Below, in pieces: positions 29,959 through 37,843 of a stretch of DNA of 45,654 nucleotides. The DNA is taken from positions 1 to 45,654 of the IMG/VR virus record IMGVR_UViG_3300005096_000105; one strand, written 5' to 3'. Source of the stretch: a virus. Position numbers and translations under genes: made by a program. The notes below the pieces were generated by a model. It did no database searches and was not told where the DNA came from. It saw nothing but the letters and a program-made list of their open reading frames with translations. Positions within the stretch are counted from its first letter, which is position 1. Every line of letters begins with the position of its first letter.

Positions 29959-32900
29959 CACTACCTCCGCCGCCTCTCGGGTTAATCGACCCGATGGCCA
30001 AGAAGAAACTCCCGCCCCCTCCCAAGGGGTTGATTGAGTTGCCCCCTCCCCCGAAGGGTTTATTGGAGGTTACCGACCAAGACTCTGCCTCGCCCGCGCC
30101 GACTGCCCGGCCCGAATCTTCACCGGTCGGCGCGGGCACTCCCGTTCCAATCGACACAGGGTTCTTGAAAAACGGATCACTCGCACCAGAGACCGGGGAC
30201 ATACGCGGTAGCGGGCTTGGTCCGCAGCGTGGCGCGCCCGGACTCGATCCAAAGATTCGCGACGAGTTCCGGCCCGACCTGAATGACCCCAAGATGCAAG
30301 AGGCGATCCAAGCGATCACCCTGGCAGACAAGGGGTTTATGGATCGCGGCGCTGTCCGCCGTGTCATCCAGCAAGCGGCTCATGGCCTGTATGAGACCGC
30401 TGCAAAGCCCTACGCTCAACTCTTGAACTACCTCGCCACCCAAGCGGGTATCGAGAGCGAGACGCTGAATACGCTGGCGGCGGAAGCTCTCCATCAACCC
30501 CCAGAGTCGAACGCGGAGGCGGCTATTGGTGGTGTCGCCCATGCTGGCGGCGCGGTCGCAGGATTCTTCACGCCCGGCGGCGCGGTGGCCAAGGGTGCCA
30601 AGCTGGCCGGGAAGGCTGTTCCGAAGATTGCTGGCGGCGTCGGTAAGTTCATCGGCGGCATCACAGGCGCAGGAGCCGCGTCAGCGATCCCTGCTGCCCT
30701 ACAGGGCGACGTAGAGGGCAAGACGACCGATATGGCGTCTTTGGCCAAAGAACTCGCCCTTGCCCCCGTATCGCTGTTCAAGGGGATCAAGGACTTGCCC
30801 GGAGACGCGCTGCACCTGATTCAGAACAAGGACAAGATGACGCCGCAGGAGATTCAGGAGAGCTTGGCGTCTATGACGGAAACCGGACTCATTGCCCTGA
30901 TGATCGGTGTGGGCGCTCGGCGCGGTGCCAGCAAGGACCGACAGGCCATGCGGGTTCCTCAGCGAGTCAGTGTTGAGCGTGTCGAGCGAAGATTCCCTGA
31001 GCTTGCGCCCGACAAGGCCCCCGTGAAACCCAAAGCGAAGGCGCTTCCCGCCCCGAAGACCAAAGCGAAGCCAATCAGGGTCGAGGTCAAGGTCGATCCC
31101 TCGATCGCCGAGAAGACGATCATCGAGGCCGACGCACCAATCAAGGGGATCGACCAGCCCACCAAGGCAAATGAACCCTTCAAGGTCGGCGAGAGCGTTT
31201 TCGCGGGCGAGAAGCCCGGAGAGGTTGTTCTTGTCAAGCCCGGCCCGCGCGGATCGCAGATCGTAACCGTGAAGTCGGGAGCCAAGGAGACGGACTACCT
31301 GTCCAAGAGTGTGCAGAGGGTTCAGGATTTTGAAGATGCGGTCGAGACGGAAAACATCAAGAAGCTGAGTCGCATCGACAACAAGGTGGCCGAACTGGTT
31401 CCCGATCGAATCCGTGGCGGAACAGGAAGAGAAAACCCAAGGAGTGTGGTTTACAAAGCTCTGGGGTTTGAGGGGCCAAGCGAATCGGTAAAGGGTTCAC
31501 AGACCCGCGATGATTACTTGGTCCGAATAGGATTGAATCGAATGCAGGGTTCAAAGGCGGTGGACCTGAAAAGCAAGGAGGTCCACAAGGAACTGTCTGA
31601 GGCCCTTCTTCGTCGCGAGTTGAGAGGCAAGGGCCAAGACCCCGACGCGGTCATGGGTTCTGGTTCCGGCCTCACCCCGAAAGGTCAGCGAGATTTAGCG
31701 AAGAAGCACTCTGAAAAGGCGACGCAAATACTGGAGTCGCTACAAGGAGAGTTGTCGGCGCGCCCGGACGCACCATTATCCAAGGCCCCAGAAAAGAAAA
31801 CCGCCCCTGTAGTACCCGTGAAGGCGGAACGAGCAGCGAGCCCGAAGGCCCCCGAGAAAACAACCAAGCAGCCCCACGAGATGACGCGGATAGAGTTCTT
31901 CATTGAAGCGTTCCGCGGTCAAGACATTGATACGCCAACCACCCGCGCCCGCGCTGTTTTGCCGCACAAGGGTCTTGTCGAAAAAGCCCTCGCCTCAGGC
32001 AAGACCGTCCCCCCCGAAGTCCTCAAGGACTACCCGGACCTGAGGGCGAAGATTGAATCCCCGAAGAAACCAAGTAAATCAAAGCTAGCCCCGCACTCGG
32101 ACTTCAAGCCGAGAACCCAGCCCGAAGCGAAGCCAGACGCCCTCAAGCTGACTAAGAAGACCGAGAACTCGATCGACCGGGCGATGCAGGCTATCGACAC
32201 CATCAATGGTTCCAAGATCAAGAAGCCCAACTTCGAGAAGGCTCTGGCGTCCATCAGGACGCATGCCGATAAACTCGGGATCAAGGTTGGGGGCGTCGGC
32301 ACCTACTTCAGCGCCGAGAAGTACCGCCAAATCGCTGGCGATGTCATGGTCGCCATCGGGAAGAAGTACGGCAGTAATCCGACCGAGAAGATGAGAGCAG
32401 CAAAGAAGCAGGCCGAGGGTGGTTTCGAGACGTTGCCCCAGAAGACCCGCGATGTGTTCGATCAGTACATGAAGACCGGCGATCCGGTGAACCTTCCCAA
32501 CATCCTGCACCCCAGAAACAAGGTGCTCAGGGCAGAGTTCCAGAAGCGCACCGGGATCAAGCTGGACAGAACGCAGAAGCGAATGCGTCAACAGGTTCTC
32601 GAATGGTCCCGCACGAAGTCTCGTGCCATAGAAGCAGCAAAGGAGACCCCAAGTGCCAAGACACCCGAATCCAAATCCAAGGCCGCGTCTGTGAAAGCGG
32701 TAGGCGAGAGGGTGAAGATCGACCGCCCCGTGGACTTCACGGAGGAGGCCCCGAAGAAGGCAAGCAAGACTCCGAAGCTCGACGCCATCGAAGCCAAAGC
32801 CAAGGCAGACTTTATCGAAGCTGCTCGTGACTTTGGCGGCGGAACGGTTTTCAGTGGCCCGTTGCCCCCGCAAACAGTCAAGATGGTTGTTGCCGCATCG

Positions 32901-35114
32901 AAGATCGCAGCCGTGAAGATAGCGAGGGGTGGCATAAAGGTTGTGGCTGCCGTCAAGGCGGCACTGAAGGACTTGGGCGTAGACAGCAAGAGGGTCAGCG
33001 GTGACACGTTCAATGAGATTGTTCGCCGGTCTGGAGAGATCGTGAAACGTTCGGGGCCGAAGCGAGAAAAGCTGAGCGAGGCGATGGCGTCCGTTGAGTC
33101 CGAGTTCCGTAAAGAGGCTGAGGGCCAAATTGATAACCTGCCTCGCGACGCGAGCGTCAAGCAAGCGTTCGGTTTCATGTCACGACTCAAGAAGCGTCTC
33201 AAGATTGCATCTCTGTCCGATGAATCCTCGGTTTTCGTTTTCGATGCAGACACCCCGGCGAGCAAGCCACTCCTGGAGAAGGTGACCAACCTCCTGAAGG
33301 AGGCGAAGCCGATACGGGCATCAGCCGAATACATCCACGAGGTTGAAAGATCGAAGCGGGCCAAGAAGATCAAGCGGGCTTTCAGCGAAAAGACCGGAAA
33401 GAAGGCTGCTTTCGCGGGCGCTGCCGCACTTAAGGGGCAGTTCCCGACGCCAACCTTTGAGGCGATCAGCGGAAAGCTCAGTGCCGTGGAAGTAGATGCC
33501 CTGCTCGATCACATTCGCACGCACCGGGCAAGCATGTCGCCACAGGAACGCGCTGGATTACAGTTGAAGCTCTTGCAGGTCATTGATCACGGGGTATTGC
33601 CGACACAGGGAGAACTCGCGGCATTCGAGAATCTTCTGGGTCCACGGTTCGTGAAAGCGTTGGTTGACAAGATTGACCTGTCGAAACGAATGATGGGTAT
33701 TCTTGGAGAGGTTATGAACACGCCTCGCACCGCGATCACGGCGTATGACCTGAGTGCGTTTGGTCGGCAGGGCTTCGATCTGGTTATGCCTCATCCACGA
33801 TTGGGTGGCCGCGCGTTGGTGTCTTCAATGAGGGCGTGGGCCAATGAAGACTATGCTGTTCGTGTCAACCAAGCCATGCGATCTGGGTCGGGCGGGAAAC
33901 TGGCTTTGCAGTCCGGTCTGGAGTTGACAGAGTTTGGATCGAAGTTCACCGGATTCACTGCCAAAGAAGAGGACTTCCGCACCAATATATTCCAGCACCT
34001 CGCGAAAATTAAGATCACGTCGTTTGGTGAAACACTGATTGTTCCTCGCCTACTGAAGCTGCATGGCATGGGTATCGTGGCTAGCGAGCGATCGCACGTG
34101 ACCATGCTGAATGTTTTGCGTCGTACGGTGTTTGATACATGGGCAAATGAACTCAAGGCTCAGGGGCACAACCCCAACACTAAGAAGGGGTCCAAAGCAT
34201 TCAAGCGGCTTGCGCTGTTCATCAACGCCGCAACGGGGCGCGAGAAGGCTGGTCCGTTCAAAGGGGCGTGGTGGAGTACGATTCTGTTTGCCCCGCGATT
34301 TCTAACATCCCGGTTCACGGCACTGTTTCGCAACCTTCAACTGGCGGCACTTGGTCCAGCACCGTTGCGCCGCCTTGCGGCCCGCCAAGCATTGACTGTC
34401 GGTGGAGCCTGGTTAGGCATGGCGGCTTTCGTCACTCTCGCAGCCAAAACATGGGACGTTGACATGGAATTCGAGCTTGATCCGCGAAGCCCTGATTTCC
34501 TGAAGATGCGGATCGGAGACACTCGGGTTGATTTTGGTGCTGGGCATGGTCAGGCTCTTCGGCTCATGGCTCAGGTATGGACAGGGCAACGCAAGGCCCC
34601 AACCGGAAAGATTGTCGATTCTGATGTCGTCGGTGCCGTTGGAAGGTTTGCGAGATTCAAACTCGCCCCGGTTCCCAGTGCGGGGGCATCTGTTTTTACG
34701 GGGAAGACTCCAGATCAGAAAGAGCCGACCGCCGCCAATATAGCCAAGGGCCTCGCGGTACCCATCACCTTCCAGAACATTCCTGAGATTATGGCAGAGC
34801 ACGGGGCAAAGGGTCTCGCCCTAATGGTTCCAGAGGTTCTTGGTCTTGGTGTGGCGGTTCACGATTTCGACCCATCACAGTTCGATGACTTCAAGAAGGG
34901 CGACAGTCGAACAAAGATTTATAACCGGTTGTGGTTGACGATGGATCGCGGGGATGATGAGGGTCTCATGGAAGCCGCTGAAACATTGGGCAAGACGGGT
35001 GTTCTGTATGAAAATGTGAAGGCAAGCGCCAATAGGCGAGAAATCAAAATATCCTTTCAGGATAGACAGATAATACTTTCTGGACTGAAAAGGAAGTACA
35101 AAAGGACCGAGTAA
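29940..35114 (+). CDS. Giant internal virion protein, 1,724 aa
   Basis: This is the largest gene, with ATG 29940 inside the end of its neighbour. It opens with a proline-rich repeat (LPPPPKGLIELPPPPKGLLE), then a long Lys/Pro/Ala-rich linker and several helical blocks, one with Ala/Gly-rich potential membrane-active segments (about residues 200-250). A hydrophobic helix lies near residue 1484 (VGGAWLGMAAFVTLAAKTW). The C-terminal region (GAGHGQALRLMAQVWTGQRK and onwards) recalls the polyvalent proteins found in podovirus heads. Likely ejected with the DNA, perhaps carrying a channel or replication-aid function. No lysozyme or nuclease motif is recognised. The exact domain content needs profile searches. 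Confidence 0.6.
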   Translation: MGSPEITLPPPPLGLIDPMAKKKLPPPPKGLIELPPPPKGLLEVTDQDSASPAPTARPESSPVGAGTPVPIDTGFLKNGSLAPETGDIRGSGLGPQRGAPGLDPKIRDEFRPDLNDPKMQEAIQAITLADKGFMDRGAVRRVIQQAAHGLYETAAKPYAQLLNYLATQAGIESETLNTLAAEALHQPPESNAEAAIGGVAHAGGAVAGFFTPGGAVAKGAKLAGKAVPKIAGGVGKFIGGITGAGAASAIPAALQGDVEGKTTDMASLAKELALAPVSLFKGIKDLPGDALHLIQNKDKMTPQEIQESLASMTETGLIALMIGVGARRGASKDRQAMRVPQRVSVERVERRFPELAPDKAPVKPKAKALPAPKTKAKPIRVEVKVDPSIAEKTIIEADAPIKGIDQPTKANEPFKVGESVFAGEKPGEVVLVKPGPRGSQIVTVKSGAKETDYLSKSVQRVQDFEDAVETENIKKLSRIDNKVAELVPDRIRGGTGRENPRSVVYKALGFEGPSESVKGSQTRDDYLVRIGLNRMQGSKAVDLKSKEVHKELSEALLRRELRGKGQDPDAVMGSGSGLTPKGQRDLAKKHSEKATQILESLQGELSARPDAPLSKAPEKKTAPVVPVKAERAASPKAPEKTTKQPHEMTRIEFFIEAFRGQDIDTPTTRARAVLPHKGLVEKALASGKTVPPEVLKDYPDLRAKIESPKKPSKSKLAPHSDFKPRTQPEAKPDALKLTKKTENSIDRAMQAIDTINGSKIKKPNFEKALASIRTHADKLGIKVGGVGTYFSAEKYRQIAGDVMVAIGKKYGSNPTEKMRAAKKQAEGGFETLPQKTRDVFDQYMKTGDPVNLPNILHPRNKVLRAEFQKRTGIKLDRTQKRMRQQVLEWSRTKSRAIEAAKETPSAKTPESKSKAASVKAVGERVKIDRPVDFTEEAPKKASKTPKLDAIEAKAKADFIEAARDFGGGTVFSGPLPPQTVKMVVAASKIAAVKIARGGIKVVAAVKAALKDLGVDSKRVSGDTFNEIVRRSGEIVKRSGPKREKLSEAMASVESEFRKEAEGQIDNLPRDASVKQAFGFMSRLKKRLKIASLSDESSVFVFDADTPASKPLLEKVTNLLKEAKPIRASAEYIHEVERSKRAKKIKRAFSEKTGKKAAFAGAAALKGQFPTPTFEAISGKLSAVEVDALLDHIRTHRASMSPQERAGLQLKLLQVIDHGVLPTQGELAAFENLLGPRFVKALVDKIDLSKRMMGILGEVMNTPRTAITAYDLSAFGRQGFDLVMPHPRLGGRALVSSMRAWANEDYAVRVNQAMRSGSGGKLALQSGLELTEFGSKFTGFTAKEEDFRTNIFQHLAKIKITSFGETLIVPRLLKLHGMGIVASERSHVTMLNVLRRTVFDTWANELKAQGHNPNTKKGSKAFKRLALFINAATGREKAGPFKGAWWSTILFAPRFLTSRFTALFRNLQLAALGPAPLRRLAARQALTVGGAWLGMAAFVTLAAKTWDVDMEFELDPRSPDFLKMRIGDTRVDFGAGHGQALRLMAQVWTGQRKAPTGKIVDSDVVGAVGRFARFKLAPVPSAGASVFTGKTPDQKEPTAANIAKGLAVPITFQNIPEIMAEHGAKGLALMVPEVLGLGVAVHDFDPSQFDDFKKGDSRTKIYNRLWLTMDRGDDEGLMEAAETLGKTGVLYENVKASANRREIKISFQDRQIILSGLKRKYKRTE

Positions 35115-35120
35115 CAGGCG

Positions 35121-35996
35121 ATGAGTTTTTCCCGGCATCGACCAAGATTGAAGTACCCAGCCGCCGACAAGCCCGGCATCGTTTCAATCATCCCCACCCC
35201 GATCCTGCTCACAGTTGACAGCTTCGGGGATGCCTTTGACCTCGCTGCCACCATTGTTACGGGAAACAAGTTCGTGTCGGAAATTGAGAGTGCGGCCAAC
35301 CTGATTGAGCCTACGCGCGTCGCACGGTCGGCGGATCGCGGCCTAGAAGTCTTTCCGCAGATCAGTTTTGGTGTGGATCGGACACATCTCGGAACTTCAG
35401 ATGTCACTGACGCGCTCGCCGTGATGACAACATACAAGCCCAGATTCATCAACGTCGCCGTCGAGTACACAACCAAGGGTGAGGATTGGTTCGCCCGGAA
35501 CAAGGACAACCTCAAGCGGACCATCATGGTCTGCAAGGCCGCCATGCCTGCCGTGAAGATTTGCCTGTCGGTTCTCTATGAGGACACCACCTTCGATGGA
35601 CTCCGTGTGGCGGCGCGTCGTATGGTGGAACTCGGGTGCGATGCCTTTGGTGTAACATCGTACCCGCAGACGATGGACCCTGATCTCGGACCCGTGGGCG
35701 ACAGGTACTTCGACAAGCTGGAGGTCGCGGTGGACGGCATGCTCCCGATTATGTTGACGGAGTGGGGCTGGCATACGCGCAACTCGACAGGGGATCAGGC
35801 TGTGTTCTGCAAGCTCATCATGGACAAGACGATGGCGGGCGAGTTCCTGATAAGCACCAGCTTCTTCCTGCACGACTCGAACAACTACCCCGGCATCTTC
35901 GGGGCGTTCTTCTCTGACATGGGTCTTTACGATACGTCAGGGGCACTCAAGCCAGCCGCACACATCTTCAATGCCATCGCCGCCGTGACTTCCTAA
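35121..35996 (+). CDS. Glycosidase-like (TIM-barrel) protein, candidate lysin
   Basis: The 291-residue protein has features of clan-A glycoside hydrolases. A possible acid/base Glu lies in FINVAVEYTTKG (about residue 114), CDAFGVTSYPQ comes later, and a nucleophile-like Glu lies in PIMLTEWGW (about residue 214), which gives the usual spacing of about 100 residues. The product has no signal peptide. It ends the virion operon and is followed by a long non-coding stretch. No standard endolysin is seen in the genome, so it may degrade peptidoglycan or capsule; the substrate is not determined. Confidence 0.5.
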   Translation: MSFSRHRPRLKYPAADKPGIVSIIPTPILLTVDSFGDAFDLAATIVTGNKFVSEIESAANLIEPTRVARSADRGLEVFPQISFGVDRTHLGTSDVTDALAVMTTYKPRFINVAVEYTTKGEDWFARNKDNLKRTIMVCKAAMPAVKICLSVLYEDTTFDGLRVAARRMVELGCDAFGVTSYPQTMDPDLGPVGDRYFDKLEVAVDGMLPIMLTEWGWHTRNSTGDQAVFCKLIMDKTMAGEFLISTSFFLHDSNNYPGIFGAFFSDMGLYDTSGALKPAAHIFNAIAAVTS

Positions 35997-36015
35997 TTAT
36001 TATTTGGTTTTTTAC

Positions 36016-36044
36016 TTGCCCATCATTAAATGGTGGCGTATATT
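36016..36044 (+). promoter_or_regulatory. Promoter, TTGCCC-17-TATATT type
   Basis: TTGCCC (36016-36021) and TATATT (36039-36044) are separated by 17 bases, as in the promoter at 4381. Bases before the -35 box are T-rich (TTTTTTAC). It should start a transcript near 36051 that reads through the two tRNA-like genes and the pseudoknot into recT and the rest of the recombination block. Besides these elements I see no firm gene in 35997-36524; see the rejected minus-strand frame at 36061-36186. Confidence 0.65.
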
Positions 36045-36219
36045 ACTTTCAGTTCTCCCCTCATGCCGCCTCTGCAAAGCAAGCGAGAAGTTGTTGGAGA
36101 GCTAGGAACTGTCTGATGTCGAACCCTTCTGCCCAGAATCTTGATCTTCCCTCTTCGGTTTCGACGCCGAGGACGGTTCCGCCCATCTCCCGCGCCGCTA
36201 CGTGGGGGGTGGGTTTATT

Positions 36220-36323
36220 GGATCGGTAGCTCAATCGGTAGAGCGGCCCCCTCAATCATGCCCCGTTAAATTCTACGGGGTTTGAATATGGGGCGGTTGC
36301 AGGTTCGAGTCCTGCCCGATCCG
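36220..36323 (+). tRNA. tRNA-like gene with a 39-base anticodon loop
   Basis: Acceptor GGATCGG (36220-36226) and CCGATCC (36316-36322) pair fully, the D-arm GCTC/GAGC is normal, the T-arm GCAGG-TTCGAGT-CCTGC is canonical and the discriminator is G36323. The anticodon stem GCCCC/GGGGC (36246-36250/36290-36294) closes a 39-base loop rather than seven. Inside it are a hairpin CCCCGT/ACGGGG (36261-36266/36275-36280) and TCAA/TTGA (36252-36255/36282-36285). Removing 32 bases would leave a seven-base loop with anticodon CAA or CAT. It could be an intron-bearing tRNA or a derived decoy RNA. No CCA is encoded. Confidence 0.6.
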
Positions 36324-36330
36324 ATACGAC

Positions 36331-36382
36331 GGCCCCCCTGACCGGCTTGCACGCGGGGGGCCAGCCTCCGGTGTGCGGGCCG
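36331..36382 (+). ncRNA. H-type pseudoknot between two tRNA-like genes
   Basis: GGCCCCCC (36331-36338) pairs with GGGGGGCC (36355-36362). CGGCTTGCACGC (36343-36354) pairs with GTGTGCGGGCCG (36371-36382) over 12 positions, three of them G-T. The connecting loops are four, zero and eight bases, the textbook H-type arrangement. A further 7-bp helix GGGCCGA/TCGGTCC (36377-36383/36407-36413) competes with it. There is no open frame. It sits between the tRNA-like genes at 36220 and 36418 and is transcribed with them. Function unknown. Confidence 0.5.
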
Positions 36383-36417
36383 AGCCGGGCTACAAGGCTG
36401 CAAGAATCGGTCCACCA

Positions 36418-36487
36418 GGATTGGTAGCTCAATTGGTAGAGCAACGGCTTCACGCTAGAAGATGCAGGTTCGAATCCTGCCCATCCC
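36418..36487 (+). tRNA. Degenerate tRNA-like gene
   Basis: The D-arm GCTC/GAGC (36427-36430/36439-36442) and T-arm GCAGG-TTCGAAT-CCTGC (36464-36480) are canonical. The acceptor GGATTGG (36418-36424) pairs with CCATCC only with a bulged T. The anticodon arm does not form the usual 5-bp stem; the best pairing is CTTC/GAAG (36448-36451 region) with a six-base loop. The first half is nearly the same as the tRNA-like gene at 36220, so it may be a diverged duplicate. It could be a decaying tRNA or an RNA that keeps only the tRNA ends. Confidence 0.45.
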
Positions 36488-36524
36488 ATTGGTAACAGAA
36501 ACACTGAATTCAAGGACAAGACCC

Positions 36525-37670
36525 ATGCCAGATATCGTGAAAGCGCCGATCAACCCTGTGTACGAAATACTGGATACCAAGAAGGCTCAACTTGCCCGGC
36601 TGCTTCCCCCTGAGCGACGCAAGGACGCCGCACAGTTCCAGCAAATGGTAATCACGTGCTTGCTGGAGAATCCGAAGTTGGCGCAGTGCGATCCTGTCAG
36701 TGTTCTTCTTGCGGCTGCGTGCTGTGCAAAACTCGGGCTATCTCCCGGCAAGGGACTCGGGCACGCCTACATCCTGCCGTTCGGCGGAGAAGCCGTGTTC
36801 ATGGCGGGTTACAAGGGATTGGTCGAACTGGCCTACCTGTCGGGTGGGGTCACGATGGTCATCACCGACGTCGTCTACGAGGGCGACGATTTCGATGCCG
36901 CCACAACAAGCGAAGGCTTCACCTTCCACCACAAGCGGAAATTCAAAGAGTTCACGAACGACAAGATCATCGCGGTCTACAGTCGCGCCAAGCTCGCGTC
37001 GGGCGATTGGATTCAGGAAATCATGCATATCAAGGAGGTCGAGGCGATTCGCGACAAGTCTCCCTCGGCGAGATACAAGAAGGGTCCGTGGTTTGACGCC
37101 CAATCGTTCAAAGCCATGTGCCGCAAGACAGTGTTCATTCAGCTTGCGAAGTGGATTCAGACCAACCCGCAACTCTCGTTGGCCATCGCAGAAGACAACC
37201 GTGGATCGTCTGACGAGGTCATGCCTCGCGACACGGACACACTGGACGTGCTCGGTGTCGATGCCCCTGTCCCGCACACGCTTGACGAACCGATCGTCGA
37301 GCAGTCTGAAGTTGTCGAGGAACCCAAAAAGAGCATCCCACGGAAACCACGAACGAGGCGGGCGGCGATCCCCCCGAACCCCACAACGCCGCCCGTCTCG
37401 CCTCCCGTGGAAGAACCCACACCCGTTCCCGACGAAGTGCAAGAGGCTGTTGACGCGGCTCCTGTTCACGAACCCGGCGTGGACGCTGAACTCAAGAAGG
37501 AATCTATTATGACCCTCACGGGGCTGGCCAAGCGTTGCCACAAGTTGGGCATGGAGACCAATTTGGAAGAGAGGCACGGGCCTTGCGACGACTGGTCTTT
37601 GGATCAGATGAGCGAAATGATCGAGGAGTTGAGAGCCAAGCTGCCGATCGCTTCATCAGGGGGCATTTAA
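36525..37670 (+). CDS. recT: RecT-family single-strand annealing protein
   Basis: The 381-residue protein is a RecT-type recombinase, which coats single-stranded DNA and anneals complementary strands. Recognisable blocks are CDPVSVLLAAACCAKLGLSP, GHAYILPFGGEAVFMAGYKG, TMVITDVVYEGDDFD and the late PWFDAQSFKAMCRKTVFIQL. The core ends near residue 250. A Pro/Glu-rich linker and an extra helical end of about 60 residues (KRCHKLGMETNLEERHG...) follow, which most RecT proteins lack. It is the first gene of the recombination block and probably acts with the ATPase and helicase encoded nearby. Confidence 0.88.
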   Translation: MPDIVKAPINPVYEILDTKKAQLARLLPPERRKDAAQFQQMVITCLLENPKLAQCDPVSVLLAAACCAKLGLSPGKGLGHAYILPFGGEAVFMAGYKGLVELAYLSGGVTMVITDVVYEGDDFDAATTSEGFTFHHKRKFKEFTNDKIIAVYSRAKLASGDWIQEIMHIKEVEAIRDKSPSARYKKGPWFDAQSFKAMCRKTVFIQLAKWIQTNPQLSLAIAEDNRGSSDEVMPRDTDTLDVLGVDAPVPHTLDEPIVEQSEVVEEPKKSIPRKPRTRRAAIPPNPTTPPVSPPVEEPTPVPDEVQEAVDAAPVHEPGVDAELKKESIMTLTGLAKRCHKLGMETNLEERHGPCDDWSLDQMSEMIEELRAKLPIASSGGI

Positions 37671-37672
37671 CA

Positions 37673-37843
37673 ATGGGACTCGTAGTTAGCTGGTGGGTTC
37701 AGTGCGAAAAGTGTGGGTTCGAATTCGGGGAAGAAGAGGTTCGAGAGAACATAATAATAAGGGCAAAGAATAAAGGATGGCATGAAGACGAGGCCACCGA
37801 AGATTGGCTGTGTCCGACATGCCACAAGGAGGAAGGCGAATAA
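37673..37843 (+). CDS. Small zinc-ribbon protein (56 aa)
   Basis: ATG 37673 lies three bases after the recT stop. Two cysteine pairs, CEKC and CPTC, are separated by 35 residues rich in charge and enclose a helix (RENIIIRAKNKGWHEDEATE). A zinc ribbon of this sort could bind nucleic acid or the neighbouring recombination proteins. The stop overlaps the next start (TAATG). There is no ribosome site of note before it, so coupling to recT is likely. Confidence 0.6.
   Translation: MGLVVSWWVQCEKCGFEFGEEEVRENIIIRAKNKGWHEDEATEDWLCPTCHKEEGE

Noticed and set aside
32085-33164. Long minus-strand open frame (359 residues) inside the giant virion gene
   Set aside because: It is antisense to a well-supported gene, low in start signals and arises from the GC-rich codon pattern.
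36061-36186. Minus-strand frame of 41 residues, starting MGGTVLGVETEEGRSRFW
   Set aside because: It looks protein-like and has GGGAG before the ATG, but it opposes the strong promoter at 36016 and has no supporting neighbours. It is kept as a possibility only.
36738-37577. Minus-strand open frame (279 residues) opposite recT
   Set aside because: Antisense shadow of a clear recT gene; no ribosome site.
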